Assembly: GCF_025421775.1 (NCBI RefSeq)
Contig: NZ_JAOEFX010000008.1
Coordinates: 186,001 to 250,000 of the forward strand
Length of the DNA stretch: 64,000 nucleotides
Source of the DNA: Paenarthrobacter aurescens
GTDB lineage: Bacteria; Actinomycetota; Actinomycetes; Actinomycetales; Micrococcaceae
Direction: 5' to 3'
Shown here one piece after another: positions 1 through 6,377 of the stretch (within the stretch, counting starts at the first letter, position 1; every line of letters begins with the position of its first letter). The notes under the pieces are model-generated. The model made no database searches and was not told the DNA's origin. It was given only the letters and a program-made list of their open reading frames with translations. Position numbers and translations under genes: made by a program.

Positions 1-500
1 GTGTGGGTGCCATCACGCAGAACGACGTCAACCTCGCTACGGTGGACAACGCCATCATCATCGGCTTCAACGTCAAGCCGGCCGAGCGCGTTGCTGAACT
101 GGCTGACCGTGAAGGCGTTGACATGCGCTTCTACTCGGTCATCTACGCAGCAATCGATGACATTGAGATGGCTCTCAAGGGCATGCTCAAGCCGGAATAC
201 GAAGAAGTCCAGCTCGGCACTGCCGAGGTCCGCGAAGTCTTCCGTTCCTCCAAGTTCGGCAACATCGCAGGCTCGATCGTCCGCTCGGGCATCATCCGCC
301 GTAACAGCAAGGCACGTGTCAGCCGCGACGGCAAGGTCATCGGTGACAACCTCACCGTTGAGACGCTCAAGCGCTTCAAGGATGACGCCACCGAAGTCCG
401 TACAGACTTCGAGTGTGGTATCGGTCTTGGCTCCTTCAACGACATCAATGAAGGCGACATCATCGAGACCTTCGAAATGCGCGAAAAGCCGCGCGTCTAG
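1..500 (+). CDS. infB: Translation initiation factor IF-2, C-terminal end (partial)
   Basis: IF-2 is the GTPase that delivers fMet-tRNA to the 30S subunit and promotes subunit joining. Only about the last 165 codons are in the window, read in the frame that begins at base 3; the G domain lies upstream. What is visible is the conserved C-terminal half: VGAITQNDVNLA at the left edge, then FRSSKFGNIAGSIVRSG and FECGIGLGSFNDI, and a typical short end (REKPRV). These match the IF-2 domain that binds the formylated initiator tRNA. rbfA follows 77 bp downstream, the usual neighbour of infB. The identification rests on family resemblance of the conserved end and on context. Confidence 0.95.
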   Translation, partial: VGAITQNDVNLATVDNAIIIGFNVKPAERVAELADREGVDMRFYSVIYAAIDDIEMALKGMLKPEYEEVQLGTAEVREVFRSSKFGNIAGSIVRSGIIRRNSKARVSRDGKVIGDNLTVETLKRFKDDATEVRTDFECGIGLGSFNDINEGDIIETFEMREKPRV

Positions 501-509
501 GTTCCGTTT

Positions 510-547
510 GGAACGGGTCCGTCGGGTAACCCCGGCGGGCCCGTTCC
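510..547 (+). terminator. Hairpin between infB and rbfA
   Basis: Arms GGAACGGG (510-517) and CCCGTTCC (540-547) pair perfectly around a GC-rich loop that can extend the stem. Only a weak T-run follows, so it may attenuate rather than end transcription into rbfA. Confidence 0.5.
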
Positions 548-577
548 GTCCCCGTTTCTACTTTCCAGGAGGAAGTC

Positions 578-1081
578 ATGGCTGATCCCGCACGCGCTGC
601 CAAATTGGCACAGCGGATTAAGGTCGTCGTCGCGGAAGCCCTCGGACGTCGCGTCAAAGATCCGCGCGTAGAGTCCATCACGGTCACCGACGCCCGCGTC
701 ACCAACGACCTTCAGCACGCCACCATCTACTACACCGTGTTTGGTGACGAAGTAGCCCACGCAGATGCTGCCAGGGCATTGGAGAAGGCGAAGGGTGTGT
801 TGCGGCAGGAAGTTGGCCGCAACATCACGGTCCGTCTCACTCCGACGCTCGAATTCGTCGCTGACCAGATCCCGGTCAACGCCTCCAACCTGGAGGAGCT
901 GCTGCGTGAAGCCAAGCGTCGTGACGCCGAAGTAGCTGCTTTGGCTGCCAGCGCCAAGCACGCAGGCGAAGCAGACCCCTACAAGGGCGATTCCCCGGAG
1001 GACATCGACGAGGACGACTTCGACGAAGAGGACACTGACCTCTCCGGCGACAACGAACTCGACGAAGACGCCAACCGCTAG
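578..1081 (+). CDS. rbfA: Ribosome-binding factor A
   Basis: RbfA is a KH-fold protein that binds the immature 30S subunit near the 5' end of 16S rRNA and helps late maturation. The 167 residues start with the family pattern ADPARAAKLAQRIKVVVAEAL, followed by VTDARVTNDLQHATIYYT and RLTPTLEFVAD, all typical of RbfA. The last 45 residues form a strongly acidic tail rich in D and E, common in actinobacterial members and probably disordered. An AGGAGG Shine-Dalgarno sits just before the ATG. It follows infB, as in most bacteria, and is closed by a long perfect hairpin. Function is assigned by family; no active site is expected. Confidence 0.95.
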   Translation: MADPARAAKLAQRIKVVVAEALGRRVKDPRVESITVTDARVTNDLQHATIYYTVFGDEVAHADAARALEKAKGVLRQEVGRNITVRLTPTLEFVADQIPVNASNLEELLREAKRRDAEVAALAASAKHAGEADPYKGDSPEDIDEDDFDEEDTDLSGDNELDEDANR

Positions 1082-1096
1082 AAGTTCAGCGTTTTT

Positions 1097-1143
1097 GTAC
1101 AGCTAATGCCCCTAAGACTGCGTTTTAGGGGCATTAGCTGTAC
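1097..1143 (+). terminator. 19-bp perfect inverted repeat after rbfA
   Basis: GTACAGCTAATGCCCCTAA (1097-1115) and its exact complement (1125-1143) enclose a 9-nt loop. No U-tract follows; the -10 box of the next gene starts 11 bp further on. Probably the end of the infB-rbfA transcript. Confidence 0.75.
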
Positions 1144-1153
1144 TCAAACTCGT

Positions 1154-1165
1154 TAGGATCAGTGC
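1154..1165 (+). promoter_or_regulatory. Leaderless-type -10 for the deaminase
   Basis: TAGGAT (1154-1159) then 6 nt to the ATG, so transcription should begin at or next to the start codon. Confidence 0.6.
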
Positions 1166-1648
1166 ATGTCGGCGCACAGTCCTCAGCAACGTGATGAATA
1201 CCTGAACCAGGCCATCAAACTGGCCGTGCAGAACGTTTCCGACGGCGGCGGCCCGTTCGGTGCCGTTGTGGTCACCCCGGACGGAACTGTCCATGAGGGA
1301 GTGAACCGTGTAACGCGGGACCACGATCCCACGGCACATGCGGAAGTGGTGGCGATTCGTCGCGCCGCGGCTGCCACCAAGAGCTTCGACCTGACGGGTT
1401 CCGTTCTCTACGCGAGCTGCGAGCCGTGCCCGCTCTGCTTGTCAGCCACGCTCTGGGCGAGGATCGGGCGCGTCTACTTCGCGGCAGACCGGCACGGTGC
1501 GGCAAAAGCCGGCTTCGACGACGCCGTGTTCTATGAATACTTCGCAGGCACCAGGCCGGAACTACTGCCAGTGGAGCACGCCGCGTTGGCCGCCTCAGAG
1601 GAACCCTTCGAGGCCTGGCGTCATCATGTCCACCGGACGGCGTACTGA
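1166..1648 (+). CDS. CMP/dCMP-type nucleoside or guanine deaminase
   Basis: Zinc-dependent deaminase of the cytidine/deoxycytidylate deaminase superfamily. The 160 residues contain the zinc site: H58-A-E60 (HAE, with Glu60 as the likely proton shuttle) and the PCxxC-type motif CEPCPLC with Cys85 and Cys88. The segment AAKAGFDDAVFYEYF near residue 115 and the short C-terminal swap resemble bacterial guanine deaminase (GuaD) more than tRNA adenosine deaminase, so guanine to xanthine conversion is the best guess, not proven. The ATG is chosen because a TAGGAT box lies 6 nt before it and no Shine-Dalgarno is present. The gene stands alone, ending 14 bp from the convergent aminotransferase gene. 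Confidence 0.85.
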   Translation: MSAHSPQQRDEYLNQAIKLAVQNVSDGGGPFGAVVVTPDGTVHEGVNRVTRDHDPTAHAEVVAIRRAAAATKSFDLTGSVLYASCEPCPLCLSATLWARIGRVYFAADRHGAAKAGFDDAVFYEYFAGTRPELLPVEHAALAASEEPFEAWRHHVHRTAY

Positions 1649-1661
1649 AAACTCGCGAAAA

Positions 1662-2816
1662 CTAGAGCTTGGCTGGGAGCCGGCCGACGCCGTCGAGCAG
1701 GTCTTGCTGCCCACCGCAGAGGGCGATCCTGATCCAACCCTCGCCAATCGACCCGAACGCCGTGCCGGGCGCGAAGGACACGCCCGATTCCGCCAGGAAC
1801 TTACGCACCCAAGTGCGGACGTCTCCGTTGCTGACATGGGACACGTCGGCCCACAAATAGAACGCACCCTGTGCGCCCAGGAACGGGATTCCCTTCTCCG
1901 CCAGCAGGGCGGACGCTGCGTCCCGGTTACTTCGGTAGTGATCGCGTGCCTGGGAAACGTAGTCCTGTGGGCCCGTCAGCGCCGCCAGGGCAGCATACTG
2001 CGAAGGCGACGCTACGCAGGACACGATGGACTCCATCACGTTGTTCATCTTCTGTTCCAACCCTGGCGGGCACATCAGCGCCCCGATCCGAAGGCCTGTG
2101 AGTCCGTAGGTCTTGGACAACGTTAGGGACGTGAAAACCCGGGCTTCGCCGGGGACTTCACTGTCGAACCGGGCGGGACTGACGTGGGGGACATCGAAAG
2201 TGAAGGCTTCATAGCACTCGTCCGAGATGATCCAGAGGTCGTGCCGGACTGCCAGCTCCATCAGTTGGCGCGTGGCTTCTTCACTGATGACCGCGCCCAG
2301 CGGGTTGGAGGGCGAGTTCAGTATCAAGACCTTGGTCCGTGGCGTGATGAGGGCCTCGATATCCTCAATGTGCGGCTGGAAGTCGTTGTGGGGGTACAGG
2401 GGATACTGCACCGGGACTGCGTGCAGGAGACGGCTCGTCATGGCAAAGGTGGGATAGCCGGGGTTGGGGATGAGGATCTCATCGCCGGGGGAGAGCAGAA
2501 GGCTCATGGCGAAGTGCAGGCCTTGCTGCGCACCGTCCACCACGTAGACCCGTTCCGCGCCGATCTGCACTCGCTGCTGTTCGCGGAAGCGTGCTGCGAA
2601 GGCTTCGCGGAGTGCGGGAATCCCGGCGTTCGGTGTGTAGTTGGTCTCATCCCGGTCCAGGCAGGCAATGCCCGCGTCGAGGACATGGCGGGGCAGTGCA
2701 AAGCCCGGTTCGCCGATGCTGAGGACGATCGCTCCTGGGGTGGCCCAGGCGGCTTCAGTGATTTCGCGGATCTGGTTCACGGGGACGTCGCGCACGTGCG
2801 GGGCAAGCTCAGGCAT
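1662..2816 (-). CDS. PLP-dependent class I/II aminotransferase
   Basis: Fold-type I aminotransferase of the AspC/ArAT-like group, 384 residues. Visible landmarks are IGEPGF in the N-terminal part, YTPNAGIPALREAFA, the substrate/cofactor segment NSPSNPLGAV, DECYEAFTF, and the cofactor lysine in SLTLSKTYGLTGLRIGALM, with WIRIALCGG near the end carrying the carboxylate-binding Arg. The amino-acid substrate cannot be told from the sequence. An open frame continues upstream to 3002 but runs antisense through truB and is not protein-like. The ATG at 2816 is preferred because TAGGAT lies 7 nt upstream on the minus strand; an ATG at 2825 is the alternative. It diverges from truB with only 34 bp between start codons. 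Confidence 0.88.
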   Translation of the reverse strand: MPELAPHVRDVPVNQIREITEAAWATPGAIVLSIGEPGFALPRHVLDAGIACLDRDETNYTPNAGIPALREAFAARFREQQRVQIGAERVYVVDGAQQGLHFAMSLLLSPGDEILIPNPGYPTFAMTSRLLHAVPVQYPLYPHNDFQPHIEDIEALITPRTKVLILNSPSNPLGAVISEEATRQLMELAVRHDLWIISDECYEAFTFDVPHVSPARFDSEVPGEARVFTSLTLSKTYGLTGLRIGALMCPPGLEQKMNNVMESIVSCVASPSQYAALAALTGPQDYVSQARDHYRSNRDAASALLAEKGIPFLGAQGAFYLWADVSHVSNGDVRTWVRKFLAESGVSFAPGTAFGSIGEGWIRIALCGGQQDLLDGVGRLPAKL

Positions 2817-2829
2817 GGGAGCCATCCTA
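2817..2829 (-). promoter_or_regulatory. Leaderless-type -10 for the aminotransferase
   Basis: On the minus strand TAGGAT (2829-2824) is followed by 7 nt and then ATG at 2816. It supports the shorter of two possible starts. Confidence 0.55.
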
Positions 2830-2837
2830 GCCACCCA

Positions 2838-2850
2838 TATACTGGTAAGC
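2838..2850 (+). promoter_or_regulatory. Leaderless-type -10 for truB
   Basis: TATACT (2838-2843) then 7 nt to the GTG at 2851. It lies 8 bp from the opposing -10 of the aminotransferase gene. Confidence 0.6.
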
Positions 2851-3828
2851 GTGCTTTCTGGACTGGTAATCGTTGACAAACCGCAGGGATGGACCAGCCA
2901 TGATGTGGTTGGCCGGATGCGGCGGCTGGCTGGTACCCGGAAAGTGGGGCACGCAGGGACGCTTGATCCCATGGCAACCGGCGTGCTGGTGCTCGGCATC
3001 AATAAAGCGACCCGCCTGCTGACCTACATCGTGGGAACGTCCAAGACGTACACCGCCACCATCAGGCTCGGCGAAACCACCATTACCGACGACGCTGAGG
3101 GCGAAGTCACCGAGGCCCGCAGCGCTGCGGACGTCACCGACCCTGCCATAGCTGCCGGCGTTGCCGCCTTGACCGGTTCCATCCAGCAGGTGCCCAGCAG
3201 CGTCAGTGCCATCAAAGTCAACGGCGAACGTTCCTATGCCCGCGTCCGCTCAGGTGAGGAAGTCAAGCTCGCGGCCCGTCCGGTCACCATCCACCGCTTC
3301 GATATCCACTCCACCAGGAGGATCGACGGCGGCAGGGTAGTGGACGTCGACGTCACCGTGGAATGTTCATCGGGCACGTACATCAGGGCCCTGGCCCGCG
3401 ACCTGGGGTCCGCTTTGGGGGTTGGGGGACACCTCACGGCCCTTCGCAGGACACAGGTAGGTCCGTACACGCTCGAGCAGGCCCGGACGCTGGAGGAACT
3501 TGCAGAAGAGCTTGAGGTCCTGGAAATGTCCCTGGCGGCACGCTCGTTGATGCCCAACAGGGAATTGAGCGACGAAGAAACAACCGAGATCTCGTTTGGC
3601 CGGCGTATTGCTGCCGGCCCGGGAGCGGGCACCGCGGATGCCGCCACTGCCGAGAAGCCCGCAGCAGCGTTCGCGCCGTCGGGGGAGTTGGTAGCGCTGC
3701 TGGCCGATACCGGGAGTTTCGCCAAACCTGTGCTGGTCTTTGCGCCGGGAACAGGACCGGGTTCGGTCACTGGTGCTGGAACAGGGCAGGAAAAGACAGG
3801 ACACGAAAAAACAGGGCAGGAAAAGTAG
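2851..3828 (+). CDS. truB: tRNA pseudouridine-55 synthase
   Basis: TruB makes pseudouridine 55 in the T-arm of most tRNAs. The GTG start gives LSGLVIVDKPQGWTSHDVV, the family N-terminus, and the catalytic aspartate is Asp39 in HAGTLDPMATG. KTYTATIRLG, VPSSVSAIKVNGERSYARVR and CSSGTYIRALARDLG follow in the expected order. At 325 residues it is slightly longer than the usual 290-310: after the C-terminal domain there is an Ala/Gly/Pro-rich stretch and then three copies of a five-residue TGQEK-type repeat, each 15 bp, ending at the stop. The start is supported by the TATACT box 7 nt upstream and by absence of a Shine-Dalgarno. The next gene begins 2 bp downstream. Confidence 0.94.
   Translation: MLSGLVIVDKPQGWTSHDVVGRMRRLAGTRKVGHAGTLDPMATGVLVLGINKATRLLTYIVGTSKTYTATIRLGETTITDDAEGEVTEARSAADVTDPAIAAGVAALTGSIQQVPSSVSAIKVNGERSYARVRSGEEVKLAARPVTIHRFDIHSTRRIDGGRVVDVDVTVECSSGTYIRALARDLGSALGVGGHLTALRRTQVGPYTLEQARTLEELAEELEVLEMSLAARSLMPNRELSDEETTEISFGRRIAAGPGAGTADAATAEKPAAAFAPSGELVALLADTGSFAKPVLVFAPGTGPGSVTGAGTGQEKTGHEKTGQEK
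3781..3825 (+). repeat. Three 15-bp repeats at the truB 3' end
   Basis: Units ACAGGGCAGGAAAAG, ACAGGACACGAAAAA and ACAGGGCAGGAAAAG run head to tail at 3781-3795, 3796-3810 and 3811-3825 and encode TGQEK-TGHEK-TGQEK. Confidence 0.9.
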
Positions 3829-3830
3829 TC

Positions 3831-4184
3831 ATGGACGGATACTTTTACGCCATCCTGATCATCGGATTGGTGTCCACGATCATGTGCATCGTGGCCGGCC
3901 TGATGAAGAAAGCACCGAACGATCCCACCATTTTCTCTGTGCTCGCCGTTGAGCTGATGCTCCTGGTGTATCTGGTGGGTTCGATCGTGCGGGTAGCCAT
4001 GGGCGAGCAGATGGCCGGTGAAGCGTGGGAGTTCTGGGGCTACCTCATCGTTGCCCTGATGATTCCGTTGGGGGCCGTCTATTGGGCCATCCTTGAACGA
4101 ACCCGCTGGAGCAACTTCGTCCTTGCGGCAGTGGGCGTTACCGTGCTGGTGATGGCTGCCCGTATGAACCAGATCTGGTACTGA
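3831..4184 (+). CDS. Small integral membrane protein, unknown function
   Basis: 117 residues with no family I can name. It has four hydrophobic stretches long enough to span the membrane (about 5-24, 35-58, 68-86 and 92-110), short loops, and little charge except KKAPND in the first loop and RTRW before the last helix. It begins 2 bp after the truB stop and is followed 20 bp later by another small membrane protein, so the two are likely co-transcribed with truB. A conserved pair of this kind between truB and ribF would suggest a housekeeping membrane role, but nothing in the sequence shows an activity. Confidence 0.75.
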   Translation: MDGYFYAILIIGLVSTIMCIVAGLMKKAPNDPTIFSVLAVELMLLVYLVGSIVRVAMGEQMAGEAWEFWGYLIVALMIPLGAVYWAILERTRWSNFVLAAVGVTVLVMAARMNQIWY

Positions 4185-4204
4185 CCTTGAAGGAAGAACA
4201 CAAC

Positions 4205-4639
4205 GTGACTGGAACCGAGACAAACCCTGCGAGTCAGCAGCCACAGCAGAAGGACACCCGCAACACGGGCCCAGGCCGCCTGCTGATCGCGGTGTACGCC
4301 GTGTTCGCGTTGTCAGCGACGGCCCGTGCGGGTTACCAGATCGCCACCAAGTTCGGCGAAGCTCCGTTGGCGCACATCCTTTCGGCGTTCGCCGCCGTCG
4401 TCTATATCGTGGCGACTGTCTCGTTGGCCAAGCCGGGCCGCACGTGGTTCAAGGTATCGCTGGCTGCCGTGCTGACGGAGCTCGTGGGTGTATTGGTCGT
4501 GGGAGCAATCAGCCTCTTCGATCCGGTCGCCTTCCCACACGACACTGTGTGGTCGCTGTTCGGTCGCGGTTACGGATTCGTTCCACTGGTCCTGCCAATC
4601 CTTGGGCTCCTCTGGCTCAACAAGCGACGGCCGTCCTGA
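4205..4639 (+). CDS. Small integral membrane protein, unknown function
   Basis: 144 residues. A polar N-terminus rich in T, Q and N (about 25 residues) precedes four hydrophobic segments: LLIAVYAVFALSATARA, AHILSAFAAVVYIVATVSLA, VSLAAVLTELVGVLVVGAI and GFVPLVLPILGLLWLN, ending in NKRRPS, which suggests a cytoplasmic C-terminus. I do not recognise a family. The GTG at 4205 is chosen because GGAAG lies 8 nt upstream; an in-frame TTG at 4187 would put that Shine-Dalgarno inside the gene. It follows the preceding membrane protein by 20 bp and is likely in the same operon. Confidence 0.72.
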   Translation: MTGTETNPASQQPQQKDTRNTGPGRLLIAVYAVFALSATARAGYQIATKFGEAPLAHILSAFAAVVYIVATVSLAKPGRTWFKVSLAAVLTELVGVLVVGAISLFDPVAFPHDTVWSLFGRGYGFVPLVLPILGLLWLNKRRPS

Positions 4640-4727
4640 GCCACCTGCCCTTGCGGGTAACCTTAGAATGTTCCGGCGCCGGGAGGTTGCCGGACGGAAC
4701 GAATATCTGCAGTAAAAGGCGAGGTTG

Positions 4728-5711
4728 ATGGTCCACATCTGGAACGATCCCACTGAAGTCCCCAAGGACTTCGGACCTACTGTCGTTACCATCGGGAACT
4801 TTGACGGTGTCCATCGTGGACACCAGCATGTTCTGTCTCAACTGACCGATACCGCCAAGCGGCACAATTTCCCGTCTGTTGCCGTGACCTTTGATCCCCA
4901 CCCCGCCCAGGTCCACAGGCCCGATTCTGCTCCGGAGCTGATCATGGGGCTCCAGGACAAACTGGAGGCCCTGGGCGATGCCGGCGTTGATGCGGTGCTG
5001 GTCATGAAGTACACCTTGGATCTCGCTGCGATGACGCCCATCGAGTTTGTCCGCGACATCCTCCTGGACGGGCTGCACGCCGCGCACCTTGTTGTGGGTC
5101 ACGACCTCCGGTTCGGTGCCGGGAACGTCGGAGACGTTGTCACCATGCAGGAGTTGGGCGAACAGCTCGGATTTGGGGTCCAGGTGGTCAACGAGTTCGG
5201 CGCCGGCGGCTTCCCGGTCCACGACGACGGCGACACCGACCGCCGCTGCTCCTCCACCTGGGTGAGGGAAGCCTTGGCCGAGGGCGACGTCGTCACTGCT
5301 GCCGCAGTGTTGGGCCGGCCACACCGCATGCGCGGCGAAGTGGTCCACGGTGCTGCCCGTGGCCGTGACCTCGGATTCCCCACTGCGAACCTTTCCCACG
5401 ATTCCACGGGGTATATCCCCGCGGACGGCATCTACGCGGGCTGGCTGATCGACCAGTCCGGTACGCGATGGCCGGCCGCAATCTCGGTTGGCTCCAACCC
5501 CACTTTCGATGGCGTCAGCCGTCAGGTGGAGGCACATGTGATCGACCGTCCGGAGGAAAACGTGGAGGACTTCGACCTCTACGGGCAGACTGTTGCCGTG
5601 GAATTCACCCAGCGCCTGCGTGGCATGGTGGCGTACCGCGGACCCGAAGCGCTGGTGGAACAAATGTGCCTCGACGTGGCCCAGGCGCACGAGTTACTGG
5701 CCAAGCGCTAG
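4728..5711 (+). CDS. ribF: Bifunctional riboflavin kinase / FMN adenylyltransferase
   Basis: RibF phosphorylates riboflavin to FMN and adenylylates FMN to FAD in the cytoplasm. The N-terminal nucleotidyltransferase half shows TIGNFDGVHRGHQHVL, the GxFDxxHxGH pattern, then TFDPHP and GHDLRFG, and SSTWVREAL at its end. The C-terminal kinase half has HRMRGEVVHGAARGRDLGFPTANL and SVGSNPTFDG. Length, 327 residues, is normal. An AAGG motif lies 8 nt before the ATG; a TTG one codon earlier is possible. A TAGAAT -10-like hexamer at 4664-4669 may drive it with a leader of about 50 nt. No FMN riboswitch fits in the 88-bp gap. Confidence 0.95.
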   Translation: MVHIWNDPTEVPKDFGPTVVTIGNFDGVHRGHQHVLSQLTDTAKRHNFPSVAVTFDPHPAQVHRPDSAPELIMGLQDKLEALGDAGVDAVLVMKYTLDLAAMTPIEFVRDILLDGLHAAHLVVGHDLRFGAGNVGDVVTMQELGEQLGFGVQVVNEFGAGGFPVHDDGDTDRRCSSTWVREALAEGDVVTAAAVLGRPHRMRGEVVHGAARGRDLGFPTANLSHDSTGYIPADGIYAGWLIDQSGTRWPAAISVGSNPTFDGVSRQVEAHVIDRPEENVEDFDLYGQTVAVEFTQRLRGMVAYRGPEALVEQMCLDVAQAHELLAKR

Positions 5712-5717
5712 GCGGGT

Positions 5718-5747
5718 TTCGACAACACTGCTTACCTGCCGGTAAAC
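5718..5747 (+). promoter_or_regulatory. Promoter of rpsO with a roughly 115-nt leader
   Basis: TCGACA (5718-5723), 18 bp, then TAAACT (5742-5747). The transcript would carry a leader of over 100 nt before the rpsO GTG. Ribosomal protein S15 is known to repress its own mRNA through 5' leader structures in several bacteria, including mycobacteria; whether this leader does so is inference. Confidence 0.5.
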
Positions 5748-5869
5748 TGGTGAGTGGATCCGGCTGCAGTCCGTGGCGGCTGGACCTGTTTTGTGTGCGG
5801 CAACGCACTTGAGACAACCCGTCAGCGAGGCGCTGCACCGGGAGGCACGGCACAACTCTAGGAGTTCAC

Positions 5870-6139
5870 GTGGCACTTGAAGCCGCTGTAAAGCAGTCCA
5901 TCATCAAGGAATACGCAACCTCTGAAGGCGACACCGGTTCGCCCGAGGTGCAGGTTGCGGTCCTGACCCAGCGGATCAAGGATCTGACTGAGCACATGAA
6001 GGAGCACAAGCACGACTTCCACACCCAGCGCGGTCTGCTGGCCATGGTTGGTCGTCGCAAGCGCATGCTGACCTACCTGAAGAACACTGACATTGCCCGC
6101 TACCGTTCGCTCATCGAGCGCCTCGGCCTGCGCCGCTAG
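5870..6139 (+). CDS. rpsO: 30S ribosomal protein S15
   Basis: S15 is a primary 16S rRNA binder in the central domain and contacts 23S rRNA in a bridge. The 89 residues are full length and show the family signature TGSPEVQVAVLTQRIKDLTEHM, KEHKHDFHTQRGLLAMVGRR and the C-terminal RYRSLIERLGLRR. The GTG start has AGGAG 5 nt upstream. A leader of over 100 nt and a GC-rich terminator frame the gene, which precedes pnp as in most bacteria. Confidence 0.97.
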   Translation: MALEAAVKQSIIKEYATSEGDTGSPEVQVAVLTQRIKDLTEHMKEHKHDFHTQRGLLAMVGRRKRMLTYLKNTDIARYRSLIERLGLRR

Positions 6140-6151
6140 TCTGCCTTTAGG

Positions 6152-6187
6152 GGCGGCCCGGTCCCTTGCGGAACGGGCCGCCTTCTT
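6152..6187 (+). terminator. Terminator after rpsO
   Basis: GGCGGCCCG (6152-6160) pairs with CGGGCCGCC (6174-6182), with a further 3 bp beyond one mismatch and a short loop, followed by TTCTT. It separates rpsO from pnp, so pnp must have its own promoter or depend on read-through. Confidence 0.75.
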
Positions 6188-6305
6188 CAAAAACAACTAA
6201 AAACAGGAATCAACCGCATCGCGCATTCGCGGTCCTCGGTAGTGATTCCCGGGAACAATCGGTGACGATTGGCCCGTGGATCTCGATCGATGACCGGGTG
6301 TAGTA

Positions 6306-6331
6306 CAGGCCAGGAAAAAAGAAGAGGCCTG
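6306..6331 (+). promoter_or_regulatory. Stem-loop in the pnp 5' leader
   Basis: CAGGCC (6306-6311) and GGCCTG (6326-6331) enclose a purine-rich loop containing AAAAAAGAAGA. It lies 46 nt before the pnp start in a gap of about 190 nt. Enterobacterial pnp is autoregulated through a leader stem; a similar role here is only a suggestion. Confidence 0.4.
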
Positions 6332-6377
6332 GGTTGATGCGGCGGACTTCCGCTAACAGAAACGGAGGTGACTCTCT

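Noticed and set aside
2817..3002. N-terminal extension of the aminotransferase into truB
   Set aside because: The extra residues (Pro/Thr/Ser-rich) run antisense to the conserved truB start; a fitting -10 and a normal family start exist at 2816.
4640..4727. FMN riboswitch ahead of ribF
   Set aside because: Only 88 bp and none of the conserved FMN-aptamer core seen; ribF is a poor candidate for such control.
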